DNA of 64,000 bases from Halisarca cf. caerulea. Its lineage: Eukaryota; Porifera; Demospongiae; Chondrillida; Halisarcidae. The notes under the pieces are model-generated. The model did no database searches. It had not been told where the DNA came from and saw nothing but the letters and a program-made list of their open reading frames with translations. Within the stretch, counting starts at the first letter, position 1. Each line of letters starts with the position of its first letter. Location of the stretch: contig CAUJGJ010000161.1 of assembly GCA_963170055.1 (NCBI GenBank), positions 2,605,475-2,669,474 of the forward strand, given 5' to 3'. Shown here in pieces: positions 1 through 11,900 of the stretch. A program made the translations under genes and the position numbers.

Positions 1-145
1 CAAAGTTCCTAAGATATGACAAATGAAATATTAATTCTAACTTTCTAAGAAAGTTAAGTTTAAAACGTTACAAACTTTAAATAATATTTATCGCAAAGAT
101 AAAGTTAGAAACATAACTTTAAAATTAGGCAAAGTGAAATATTGG
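1..145. repeat. reference satellite unit (phase definition)
   Basis: This unit fixes the numbering used throughout. Landmarks are CAAAGTTCCTAAG at 1-13, ATGACAAATGAAATAC at 16-31, the hairpin region at 37-57, AAAACGTTAC at 63-72, AATATT at 83-88, ATCGCAAAGAT at 90-100, a second hairpin at 100-121, TTAGGC at 125-130 and the closing ATTGG at 141-145. It is an A4, C1 unit ending GTGAAATATTGG. Two CpG dinucleotides lie at 66-67 and 92-93. AACGTT and AATATT each occur once per full unit, so an enzyme cutting either should give a 145-bp ladder. TTTAAA occurs up to three times. The start point is a convention, since a tandem array has no natural first base. Confidence 0.95.
100..121. other. dyad 2: 8-bp inverted repeat with GAAACA loop (example)
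   Basis: Positions 100-121 read TAAAGTTA, then GAAACA, then TAACTTTA; the arms are perfect complements. The structure is intact in C1 and C6 units. One arm carries a mismatch in C2 (TATAGTTA) and in C3 (TAACTATA). The two changes would pair with each other but occur in different unit classes, so they are not compensatory. C4 keeps six pairs and C5 (TTGGCTT) loses most of the stem. The 103-bp units lack this dyad altogether. Confidence 0.85.
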
Positions 146-471
146 CAAAGTTCCTAAGATATGACAAATGAAATACTAATTTTAACTTCATAAGAAAGTT
201 AAGTTTAAAACGTTAATAACTTTAAATAATATTTATCGCAAAGATAAAGTTAGAAACATAACTTTAAAATTAGGCAAAGTGAAATATTGGCAAAGTTCCT
301 AAGATATGACAAATGAAATACTAATTTTAACTTCATAAGAAAGTTAAGTTTAAAACGTTACAAACTTTAAATAATATTTATCGCAAAGATAAAGTTAGAA
401 ACATAACTTTAAAATTAGGCAAAGTGAAAAATTGGCAAAGTTCGTAAGATATGACAAATGAAATACTAATT

Positions 472-492
472 TTAACTTTCTAAGAAAGTTAA
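472..492. other. dyad 1: 9-bp inverted repeat with TAA loop (example)
   Basis: In A1 units, positions 37-57 form a perfect inverted repeat. The left arm is TTAACTTTC, the loop TAA and the right arm GAAAGTTAA. This copy is in the fourth unit and the same structure recurs in most units of the window. A3 and A4 units lose only the outermost pairs. A2 units (AACTTCATAAG) and A5 units (AACTAAATAAG) break the inner part. It could form a small cruciform or be a site for a dimeric protein. No T-tract follows that would make it a bacterial-type terminator. Confidence 0.85.
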
Positions 493-3190
493 GTTTAAAA
501 CGTTACAAACTTTAAATAATATTTATCGCAAAGATATAGTTAGAAACATAACTTTAAATTTAAGCAAAGTGAAAAATTGGCAAAGTTCCTAAGATATGAC
601 AAATGAAATACTAATTTTAACTTTCTAAGAAAGTTAAGTTTAAAACGTTAATAACTTTAAATAATATTTATCGCAAAGATAAAGTTAGAAACATAACTTT
701 AAAATTAGGCAAAGTGAAAAATTGGCAAAGTTCTTAAGATATGACAAATGAAATACTAATTTTAACTTTCTAAGAAAGTTAAGTTTAAAACGTTACAAAC
801 TTTAAATAATATTTATCGCAAAGATAAAGTTAGAAACTTAACTTAAAAATTAGGCAAAGTGAAATATTGGCAAAGTTCCTAAGATATGACAAATGAAATA
901 CTAATTTTAACTTTCTAAGAAAGTTAAGTTTAAAACGTTAATAACTTTAAATAATATTTATCGCAAAGATAAAGTTAGAAACATAACTTTAAAATTAGGC
1001 AAAGTGAAAAATTGGCAAAGTTCTTAAGATATGACAAATGAAATACTAATTTTAACTTTCTAAGAAAGTTAAGTTTAAAACGTTACAAACTTTAAATAAT
1101 ATTTATCGCAAAGATAAAGTTAGAAACTTAACTTAAAAATTAGGCAAAGTGAAAAATTGGCAAAGTTCCTAAGATATGACAAATGAAATACTAATTTCAA
1201 CTTTCTAAGAAAGTTAAGTTTAAAACGTTACAAACTTTAAATAATATTTATCGCAAAGATAAAGTTAGAAACATAACTTTAAAATTAGGCAAAGTGAAAT
1301 ATTGGCAAAGTTCCTAAGATATGACAAATGAAATACTAATTTTAACTTCATAAGAAAGTTAAGTTTAAAACGTTACAAACTTTAAATAATATTTATCGCA
1401 AAGATAAAGTTAGAAACATAACTTTAAAATTAGGCAAAGTGAAAAATTGGCAAAGTTCCTAAGATATGACAAATGAAATACTAATTTTAACTTTCTAAGA
1501 AAGTTAAGTTTAAAACGTTACAAACTTTAAATAATATTTATCGCAAAGATATAGTTAGAAACATAACTTTAAATTTAAGCAAAGTGAAAAATTGGCAAAG
1601 TTCCTAAGATATGACAAATGAAATACTAATTTTAACTTTCTAAGAAAGTTAAGTTTAAAACGTTACAAACTTTAAATAATATTTATCGCAAAGATAAACT
1701 TAGAAAGATAACTATAAAATTAGGCAAAGTGAAAAATTGGCAAAGTTCCTAAGATATGACAAATGAAATACTAATTTTAACTTCATAAGAAAGTTAAGTT
1801 TAAAACGTTACAAACTTTAAATAATATTTATCGCAAAGATAAAGTTAGAAACATAACTTTAAAATTAGGCAAAGTGAAAAATTGGCAAAGTTCCTAAGAT
1901 ATGACAAATGAAATACTAATTTTAACTTTCTAAGAAAGTTAAGTTTAAAACGTTACAAACTTTAAATAATATTTATCGCAAAGATATAGTTAGAAACATA
2001 ACTTTAAATTTAAGCAAAGTGAAAAATTGGCAAAGTTCCTAAGATATGACAAATGAAATACTAATTTTAACTTTCTAAGAAAGTTAAGTTTAAAACGTTA
2101 ATAACTTTAAATAATATTTATCGCAAAGATAAAGTTAGAAACATAACTTTAAAATTAGGCAAAGTGAAAAATTGGCAAAGTTCTCAAGATATGACAAATG
2201 AAATACTAATTTTAACTTTCTAAGAAAGTTAAGTTTAAAACGTTACAAACTTTAAATAATATTTATCGCAAAGATAAACTTAGAAAGATAACTATAAAAT
2301 TAGGCAAAGTGAAAAATTGGCAAAGTTCCTAAGATATGACAAATGAAATACTAATTTTAACTTTCTAAGAAAGTTAAGTTTAAAACGTTACAAACTTTAA
2401 ATAATATTTATCGCAAAGATATAGTTAGAAACATAACTTTAAATTTAAGCAAAGTGAAAAATTGGCAAAGTTCCTAAGATATGACAAATGAAATACTAAT
2501 TTTAACTTTCTAAGAAAGTTAAGTTTAAAACCTTAATAACTTTAAATAATATTTATCGCAAAGATAAAGTTAGAAACATAACTTTAAAATTAGGCAAAGT
2601 GAAAAATTGGCAAAGTTCTTAAGATTTGACAAATGAAATACTAATTTTAACTTTCTAAGAAAGTTAAGTTTAAAACGTTACAAACTTTAAATAATATTTA
2701 TCGCAAAGATATAGTTAGAAACATAACTTTAAATTTAAGCAAAGTGAAAAATTGGCAAAGTTCCTAAGATATGACAAATGAAATACTAATTTTAACTTCA
2801 TAAGAAAGTTAAGTTTAAAACGTTACAAACTTTAAATAATATTTATCGCAAAGATAAAGTTAGAAACTTAACTTAAAAATTAGGCAAAGTGAAATATTGG
2901 CAAAGTTCCTAAGATATGACAAATGAAATACTAATTTTAACTTTCTAAGAAAGTTAAGTTTAAAACGTTAATAACTTTAAATAATATTTATCGCAAAGAT
3001 AAAGTTAGAAAGATAACTATAAAATTAGGCAAAGTGAAAAATTGGCAAAGTTCCTAAGATATGACAAATGAAATACTAATTTTAACTTTCTAAGAAAGTT
3101 AAGTTTAAAACGTTACAAACTTTAAATAATATTTATCGCAAAGATAAAGTTAGAAACATAACTTTAAATTTAAGCAAAGTGAAAAATTGG

Positions 3191-3293
3191 CAAAGTTCCT
3201 AAGATATGACAAATGAAATACTAATTTTAACTTTCTAAGAAAGTTAAGTTTAAAACGTTACAAACTTTAAATTTAAGCAAAGAGAAAAATTGG
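3191..3293. repeat. 103-bp truncated unit (first of 23)
   Basis: This unit lacks 42 bp, positions 83-124, so that AAACTTTAAAT runs straight into TTAAGC. The same junction occurs in 23 units, starting at 3191, 3584, 4122, 4515, 5053, 7041, 7579, 15634, 16607, 27533, 29085, 30928, 31870, 32957, 37120, 39688, 40661, 42214, 42897, 45175, 46148, 47410 and 48093; each is 103 bp. A 10-bp direct repeat, AACTTTAAAT, sits at 73-82 and 115-124 of C2 and C6 units, exactly 42 bp apart, and is the likely deletion substrate. All 23 end with the GAG form of site D, pointing to one founder from a C6-GAG unit. None is present before 3.2 kb or after 48.2 kb. Confidence 0.93.
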
Positions 3294-5445
3294 CAAAGTT
3301 CCTAACATATGACAAATGAAATACTAATTTTAACTTTCTAAGAAAGTTAAGTTTAAAACGTTACAAACTTTAAATAATATTTATCGCAAAGATAAAGTTA
3401 GAAACATAACTTTGAAATTAGGCAAAGTGAAATTTTGGCAAAGTTCCTAAGATATGACAAATGAAATACTAATTTCAACTTTCTAAGAAAGTTAAGTTTA
3501 AAACGTTACAAACTTTAAATAATATTTATCGCAAAGATAAAGTTAGAAACATAACTTTAAATTTAAGCAAAGTGAAAAATTGGCAATGTTCCTAAGATAT
3601 GACAAATGAAATACTAATTTTAACTTTCTAAGAAAGTTAAGTTTAAAACGTTACAAACTTTAAATTTAAGCAAAGAGAAAAATTGGCAAAGTTCCTAACA
3701 TATGACAAATGAAATACTAATTTTAACTTTCTAAGAAAGTTAAGTTTAAAACGTTACAAACTTTAAATAATATTTATTGCAAAGATAAAGTTAGAAACTT
3801 GGCTTAAAAATTAGGCAAAGTGAAATATTGGCAAAGTTCCTAAGATATGACAAATGAAATACTAATTTCAACTTTCTAAGAAAGTTAAGTTTAAAACGTT
3901 ACAAACTTTAAATAATATTTATCGCAAAGATAAAGTTAGAAACATAACTTTAAATTTAAGCAAAGAGAAAAATTGGCAAAGTTCCTAAGATATGACAAAT
4001 GAAATACTAATTCTAACTTTCTAAGAAAGTTAAGTTTAAAACGTTACAAACTTTAAATAATATTTATCGCAAAGATATAGTTAGAAACATAACTTTAAAT
4101 TTAAGCAAAGTGAAAAATTGGCAATGTTCCTAAGATATGACAAATGAAATACTAATTTTAACTTTCTAAGAAAGTTAAGTTTAAAACGTTACAAACTTTA
4201 AATTTAAGCAAAGAGAAAAATTGGCAAAGTTCCTAACATATGACAAATGAAATACTAATTTTAACTTTCTAAGAAAGTTAAGTTTAAAACGTTACAAACT
4301 TTAAATAATATTTATCGCAAAGATAAAGTTAGAAACATAACTTTGAAATTAGGCAAAGTGAAATTTTGGCAAAGTTCCTAAGATATGACAAATGAAATAC
4401 TAATTTCAACTTTCTAAGAAAGTTAAGTTTAAAACGTTACAAACTTTAAATAATATTTATCGCAAAGATAAAGTTAGAAACATAACTTTAAATTTAAGCA
4501 AAGTGAAAAATTGGCAATGTTCCTAAGATATGACAAATGAAATACTAATTTTAACTTTCTAAGAAAGTTAAGTTTAAAACGTTACAAACTTTAAATTTAA
4601 GCAAAGAGAAAAATTGGCAAAGTTCCTAACATATGACAAATGAAATACTAATTTTAACTTTCTAAGAAAGTTAAGTTTAAAACGTTACAAACTTTAAATA
4701 ATATTTATTGCAAAGATAAAGTTAGAAACTTGGCTTAAAAATTAGGCAAAGTGAAATATTGGCAAAGTTCCTAAGATATGACAAATGAAATACTAATTTC
4801 AACTTTCTAAGAAAGTTAAGTTTAAAACGTTACAAACTTTAAATAATATTTATCGCAAAGATAAAGTTAGAAACATAACTTTAAATTTAAGCAAAGAGAA
4901 AAATTGGCAAAGTTCCTAAGATATGACAAATGAAATACTAATTCTAACTTTCTAAGAAAGTTAAGTTTAAAACGTTACAAACTTTAAATAATATTTATCG
5001 CAAAGATATAGTTAGAAACATAACTTTAAATTTAAGCAAAGTGAAAAATTGGCAATGTTCCTAAGATATGACAAATGAAATACTAATTTTAACTTTCTAA
5101 GAAAGTTAAGTTTAAAACGTTACAAACTTTAAATTTAAGCAAAGAGAAAAATTGGCAAAGTTCCTAACATATGACAAATGAAATACTAATTTTAACTTTC
5201 TAAGAAAGTTAAGTTTAAAACGTTACAAACTTTAAATAATATTTATCGCAAAGATAAAGTTAGAAACTTGGCTTAAAAATTAGGCAAAGTGAAATATTGG
5301 CAAAGTTCCTAAGATATGACAAATGAAATACAAATTTCAACTTTCTAAGAAAGTTAAGTTTAAAACGTTACAAACTTTAAATAATATTTATCGCAAAGAT
5401 AAAGTTAGAAACATAACTTTAAATTTAAGCAAAGAGAAAAATTGG
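3191..5445. repeat. 931-bp higher-order repeat, two copies plus a partial
   Basis: Two near-identical 931-bp multimers lie at 3,191-4,121 and 4,122-5,052. The order is: 103-bp unit, X-form C1 with TTTGAAATT and GTGAAATTTT, A3-C6, 103-bp unit, X-form C5, A3-C6-GAG, A4-C2. Lengths are two of 103 and five of 145. A third, partial copy of the last four members starts at 5,053. Private marks shared between copies include CAATGTTCC at the start of the 103-bp units at 3,584, 4,122, 4,515 and 5,053, and TTTATTGC near 3,778 and 4,708. Sharing of these private marks shows block duplication, not independent mutation. Confidence 0.9.
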
Positions 5446-5735
5446 CAAAGTTCCTAAGATATGACAAATGAAATACTAATTCTAACTTTCTAAGAAAGTT
5501 AAGTTTAAAACGTTACAAAGTTTAAATAATATTTATCGCAAAGATAAAGTTAGAAACATAACTTTAAAATTAGGCAAAGTGAAATATTGGCAAAGTTCCT
5601 AAGATATGACAAATGAAATACTAATTTTAACTTCATAAGAAAGTTAAGTTTAAAACGTTACAAACTTTAAATAATATTTATCGCAAAGATAAAGTTAGAA
5701 ACATAACTTTAAAATTAGGCAAAGTGAAAAATTGG

Positions 5736-7040
5736 CAAAGTTCCTAAGATATGACAAATGAAATACTAATTTTAACTTTCTAAGAAAGTTAAGTTTAAAA
5801 CGTTACAAACTTTAAATAATATTTATCGCAAAGATAAAGTTAGAAACTTGGCTTAAAAATTAGGCAAAGTGAAATATTGGCAAAGTTCCTAAGATATGAC
5901 AAATGAAATACTAATTTTAACTTTCTAAGAAAGTTAAGTTTAAAACGTTACAAACTTTAAATAATATTTATCGCAAAGATAAAGTTAGAAACATAACTTT
6001 AAATTTAAGCAAAGAGAAAAATTGGCAAAGTTCCTAAGATATGACAAATGAAATACTAATTCTAACTTTCTAAGAAAGTTAAGTTTAAAACGTTACAAAG
6101 TTTAAATAATATTTATCGCAAAGATAAAGTTAGAAACATAACTTTAAAATTAGGCAAAGTGAAATATTGGCAAAGTTCCTAAGATATGACAAATGAAATA
6201 CTAATTTTAACTTCATAAGAAAGTTAAGTTTAAAACGTTACAAACTTTAATTAATATTTATCGCAAAGATAAAGTTAGAAACATAACTTTAAAATTAGGC
6301 AAAGTGAAAAATTGGCAAAGTTCCTAAGATATGACAAATGAAATACTAATTTTAACTTTCTAAGAAAGTTAAGTTTAAAACGTTACAAACTTTAAATAAT
6401 ATTTATCGCAAAGATATAGTTAGAAACATAACTTTAAATTTAAGCAAAGTGAAAAATTGGCAAAGTTCCTAAGATATGACAAATGAAATACTAATTTTAA
6501 CTTCATAAGAAAGTTAAGTTTAAAACGTTAATAACTTTAAATAATATTTATCGCAAAGATAAAGTTAGAAACATAACTTTAAAATTAGGCAAAGTGAAAA
6601 ATTGGCAAAGTTCTTAAGATATGACAAATAAAATACTAATTTTAACTTTCTAAGAAAGTTAAGTTTAAAACGTTACAAACTTTAAATAATATATATCGCA
6701 AAGATAAAGTTAGAAAGATAACTATAAAATTAGGCAAAGTGAAAAATTGGCAAAGTTCCTAAGATATGACAAATGAAATACTAATTTTAACTTTCTAAGA
6801 AAGTTAAGTTTAAAACGTTACAAACTTTAAATAATATTTATCGCAAAGATATAGTTAGAAACATAACTTTAAATTTAAGCAAAGTGAAAAATTGGCAAAG
6901 TTCCTAAGATATGACAAATGAAATACTAATTTTAACTTTCTAAGAAAGTTAAGTTTAAAACGTTACAAACTTTAAATAATATTTATCGCAAAGATATAAT
7001 TAGAAACATAAGTTTAAATTTAAGCAAAGTGAAAAATTGG
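5736..7040. repeat. nine-unit block, first copy
   Basis: Nine full units, 1,305 bp, that recur at 7,682-8,986 with an offset of 1,946. The order is C5, C6-GAG, A4-g-C1, A2-C1 with TTTAATTAAT, C2, A2-b-C1, T-C3 with AATATATATCGC, C2, and a C2 variant with TATAATTAG and ATAAGTTT. The three rare variants near 6,246, 6,689 and 6,993 are all present in the second copy. Confidence 0.88.
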
Positions 7041-7681
7041 CAAAGTTCCTAAGATATGACAAATGAAATACTAATTTTAACTTTCTAAGAAAGTTAAGTT
7101 TAAAACGTTACAAACTTTAAATTTAAGCAAAGAGAAAAATTGGCAAAGTTCCTAAGATATGACAAATGAAATACTAATTTTAACTTTCTAAGAAAGTTAA
7201 GTTTAAAACGTTACAAACTTTAAATAATATTTATCGCAAAGATAAAGTTAGAAACATAACTTTAAATTTAAGCAAAGAGAAAAATTGGCAAAGTTCCTAA
7301 GATATGACAAATGAAATACTAATTCTAACTTTCTAAGAAAGTTAAGTTTAAAACGTTACAAAGTTTAAATAATATTTATCGCAAAGATAAAGTTAGAAAG
7401 ATAACTATAAAATTAGGCAAAGTGAAAAATTGGCAAAGTTCCTAAGATATGAAAAATGAAATACTAATTTCAACTTTCTAAGAAAGTTAAGTTTAAAACG
7501 TTACAAACTTTAAATAATATTTATCGCAAAGATAAAGTTAGAAACATAACTTTAAATTTAAGCAAAGTGAAAAATTGGCAAAGTTCCTAAGATATGACAA
7601 ATGAAATACTAATTTTAACTTTCTAAGAAAGTTAAGTTTAAAACGTTACAAACTTTAAATTTAAGCAAAGAGAAAAATTGG
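7041..7681. repeat. 641-bp spacer between the two nine-unit blocks, bounded by 103-bp units
   Basis: Two 103-bp units (7,041-7,143 and 7,579-7,681) enclose three full units: C6-GAG, A4-g-C3 and A3-C6. The third has GAAAAATG in place of GACAAATG. With the preceding 1,305-bp block this makes a 1,946-bp period that is seen only once completely. Confidence 0.85.
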
Positions 7682-8986
7682 CAAAGTTCCTAAGATATGA
7701 CAAATGAAATACTAATTTTAACTTTCTAAGAAAGTTAAGTTTAAAACGTTACAAACTTTAAATAATATTTATCGCAAAGATAAAGTTAGAAACTTGGCTT
7801 AAAAATTAGGCAAAGTGAAATATTGGCAAAGTTCCTAAGATATGACAAATGAAATACTAATTTTAACTTTCTAAGAAAGTTAAGTTTAAAACGTTACAAA
7901 CTTTAAATAATATTTATCGCAAAGATAAAGTTAGAAACATAACTTTAAATTTAAGCAAAGAGAAAAATTGGCAAAGTTCCTAAGATATGACAAATGAAAT
8001 ACTAATTCTAACTTTCTAAGAAAGTTAAGTTTAAAACGTTACAAAGTTTAAATAATATTTATCGCAAAGATAAAGTTAGAAACATAACTTTAAAATTAGG
8101 CAAAGTGAAATATTGGCAAAGTTCCTAAGATATGACAAATGAAATACTAATTTTAACTTCATAAGAAAGTTAAGTTTAAAACGTTACAAACTTTAATTAA
8201 TATTTATCGCAAAGATAAAGTTAGAAACATAACTTTAAAATTAGGCAAAGTGAAAAATTGGCAAAGTTCCTAAGATATGACAAATGAAATACTAATTTTA
8301 ACTTTCTAAGAAAGTTAAGTTTAAAACGTTACAAACTTTAAATAATATTTATCGCAAAGATATAGTTAGAAACATAACTTTAAATTTAAGCAAAGTGAAA
8401 AATTGGCAAAGTTCCTAAGATATGACAAATGAAATACTAATTTTAACTTCATAAGAAAGTTAAGTTTAAAACGTTAATAACTTTAAATAATATTTATCGC
8501 AAAGATAAAGTTAGAAACATAACTTTAAAATTAGGCAAAGTGAAAAATTGGCAAAGTTCTTAAGATATGACAAATGAAATACTAATTTTAACTTTCTAAG
8601 AAAGTTAAGTTTAAAACGTTACAAACTTTAAATAATATATATCGCAAAGATAAAGTTAGAAAGATAACTATAAAATTAGGCAAAGTGAAAAATTGGCAAA
8701 GTTCCTAAGATATGACAAATGAAATACTAATTTTAACTTTCTAAGAAAGTTAAGTTTAAAACGTTACAAACTTTAAATAATATTTATCGCAAAGATATAG
8801 TTAGAAACATAACTTTAAATTTAAGCAAAGTGAAAAATTGGCAAAGTTCCTAAGATATGACAAATGAAATACTAATTTTAACTTTCTAAGAAAGTTAAGT
8901 TTAAAACGTTACAAACTTTAAATAATATTTATCGCAAAGATATAATTAGAAACATAAGTTTAAATTTAAGCAAAGTGAAAAATTGG
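7682..8986. repeat. nine-unit block, second copy
   Basis: Second copy of the block at 5,736-7,040, matching it unit for unit including TTTAATTAAT at 8,192, AATATATATCGC near 8,635 and TATAATTAG near 8,940. The match ends in the next unit, where the first copy continues with A1 (a 103-bp unit) and this one with A2. Confidence 0.88.
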
Positions 8987-11900
8987 CAAAGTTCCTAAGA
9001 TATGACAAATGAAATACTAATTTTAACTTCATAAGAAAGTTAAGTTTAAAACGTTACAAACTTTAAATAATATTTATCGCAAAGATAAAGTTAGAAACAT
9101 AACTTTAAAATTAGGCAAAGTGAAAAATTGGCAAAGTTCTTAAGATATGACAAATGAAATACTAATTTTAAAACGTTACAAACTTTAAATAATATTTATC
9201 GCAAAGATAAAGTTAGAAAGATAACTATAAAATTCGGCAAAGTGAAAAATTGGCAAAGTTCCTAAGATATGACAAATGAAATACTAATTTCAACTTTCTA
9301 AGAAAGTTAAGTTTAAAACGTTACAAACTTTAAATAATATTTATCGCAAAGATAAAGTTAGAAACATAACTTTAAAATTAGGCAAAGTGAAAAATTGGCA
9401 AAGTTCCTAAGATATGACAAATGAAATACTAATTTTAACTTTCTAAGAAAGTTAAGTTTAAAACGTTACAAACTTTAAATAATATTTATCGCAAAGATAA
9501 AGTTAGAAACATAACTTTAAATTTAAGCAAAGTGAAAAATTGGCAAAGTTCCTAAGATATGACAAATGAAATACTAATTTTAACTTTCTAAGAAAGTTAA
9601 GTTTAAAACGTTACAAACTTTATATAATATTTATCGCAAAGATAAAGTTAGAAACATAACTTTAAATTTAAGCAAAGAGAAAAATTGGCAAAGTTCCTAA
9701 GATATGACAAATGAAATACTAATTTTAACTTTCTAAGAAAGTTAAGTTTAAAACGTTACAAACTTTAAATAATATTTATCGCAAAGATAAAGTTAGAAAC
9801 TTGGCTTAAAAATTAGGCAAAGTGAAATATTGGCAAAGTTCCTAAGATATGACAAATAAAATACTAATTTCAACTTTCTAAGAAAGTTAAGTTTAAAACA
9901 TTACAAACTTTAAATAATATTTATCGCAAAGATAAAGTTAGAAACATAACTTTAAATTTAAGCAAAGAGAAAAATTGGCAAAGTTCCTAAGATATGACAA
10001 ATGAAATACTAATTCTAACTTTCTAAGAAAGTTAAGTTTAAAACGTTACAAAGTTTAAATAATATTTATCGCAAAGATAAAGTTAGAAACATAACTTTAA
10101 AATTAGGCAAAGTGAAATATTGGCAAAGTTCGTAAGATATGACAAATGAAATACTAATTTTAACTTTCTAAGAAAGTTAAGTTTAAAACGTTACAAACTT
10201 TAAATAATATTTATCGCAAAGATATAGTTAGAAACATAACTTTAAATTTAAGCAAAGTGAAAAATTGGCAAAGTTCCTAAGATATGACAAATGAAATACT
10301 AATTTTAACTTTCTAAGAAAGTTAAGTTTAAAACGTTAATAACTTCAAATAATATTTATCGCAAAGATAAAGTTAGAAACATAACTTTAAAATTAGGCAA
10401 AGTGAAATATTGGCAAAGTTCCTAAGATATGACAAATGAAATACTAATTTTAACTTTCTAAGAAAGTTAAGTTTAAAACGTTAATAACTTTAAATAATAT
10501 TTATCGCAAAGATAAAGTTAGAAACATAACTTTAAAATTAGGCAAAGTGAAAAATTGGCAAAGTTCTTAAGATATGACAAATGAAATACTAATTTTAACT
10601 TTCTAAGAAAGTTAAGTTTAAAACGTTACAAACTTTAAATAATATTTATCGCAAAGATAAAGTTAGAAAGATAACTATAAAATTAGGCAAAGTGAAAAAT
10701 TGGCAAAGTTCCTAAGATATGACAAATGAAATACTAATTTTAACTTCATAAGAAAGTTAAGTTTAAAACGTTACAAACTTTAAATAATATTTATCGCAAA
10801 GATAAAGTTAGAAACTTAACTTAAAAATTAGGCAAAGTGAAATATTGGCAAAGTTCCTAAGATATGACAAATGAAATACTAATTTTAACTTTCTAAGAAA
10901 GTTAAGTTTAAAACGTTAATAACTTTAAATAATATTTATCGCAAAGATAAAGTTAGAAAGATAACTTTAAAATTAGGCAAAGTAAAATTTTGGCAAAGTT
11001 CCTAAGATATGACAAATGAAATACTAATTTTAACTTTCTAAGAAAGTTAAGTTTAAAACGTTAAAAACTTTAAATAATATTTATCGCAAAGATAAAGTTA
11101 GAAACATAACTTTAAATTTAAGCAAAGTGAAAAATTGGCAAAGTTCCTAAGATATGACAAATGAAATACTAATTTTAACTTCATAAGAAAGTTAAGTTTA
11201 AAACGTTACAAACTTTAAATAATATTTATCGCAAAGAAATAGTCAGAAACATAACTTTAAATTTAAGCAAAGTGAAAAATTGGCAAAGTTCCTAAGATAT
11301 GACAAATGAAATACTAATTTTAACTTCATAAGAAAGTTAAGTTTAAAACGTTACAAACTTTAAATAATATTTATCGCAAAGATAAAGTTAGAAACATAAC
11401 TTTAAATTTAAGCAAAGAGAAAAATTGGCAAAGTTCCTAAGATATGACAAATGAAATACTAATTCTAACTTTCTAAGAAAGTTAAGTTTAAAACGTTACA
11501 AACTTTAAATAATATTTATCGCAAAGATAAAGTTAGAAACATAACTTTAAAATTAGGCAAAGTGAAATATTGGCAAAGTTCCTAAGATATGACAAATGAA
11601 ATACTAATTTTAACTTTCTAAGAAAGTTAAGTTTAAAACGTTACAAACTTTAAATAATATTTATCGCAAAGATATAGTTAGAAACATAACTTTAAATTTA
11701 AGCAAAGTGAAAAATTGGCAAAGTTCCTAAGATATGACAAATGAAATACTAATTTTAACTTTCTAAGAAAGTTAAGTTTAAAACGTTAATAACTTTAAAT
11801 TATATTTATCGCAAAGATAAAGTTAGAAACATAACTTTAAAATTAGGCAAAGTGAAAAATTGGCAAAGTTCTTAAGATATGACAAATGAAATACTAATTT

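Larger units (their letters stand above)
1..3190. repeat. 22 full-length units in mixed order
   Basis: Exactly 22 units of 145 bp, none truncated. Class order begins A4-C1, A2-b-C1, A2-C1, C2, b-C1, T-C4, b-C1, T-C4, A3-C1, A2-C1, C2 and then continues with C3-like, C1, C2 and b-C1 units. The unit with b (AATAACT) is usually followed by a T-form unit, as elsewhere in the array. Single-unit oddities are TTCGTAAG at 446, TTCTCAAG at 2,182, AACCTTAATAAC near 2,529 and GATTTGAC near 2,623. No unambiguous higher-order period is evident here by eye. Confidence 0.9.

Noticed and set aside
100..121. Compensatory base changes in dyad 2 (C2 TATAGTTA with C3 TAACTATA)
   Set aside because: The two changes would restore pairing but lie in different unit classes, so there is no evidence of structural selection from them.
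125..130. TTAGGC, the nematode telomere motif (and TTAGG of insects)
   Set aside because: It occurs once per unit, never in tandem, and is replaced by TTAAGC in C2 and C6 units, so it is a chance match and does not identify the organism.
472..492. Rho-independent terminator
   Set aside because: The stem is AT-rich, has no following T-run and recurs in nearly every unit with no gene in front of it.
3300..3310. CATATG in X-form units as a functional site
   Set aside because: It results from one G-to-C change in CCTAAGATATG and is only a useful restriction marker for that subclass.
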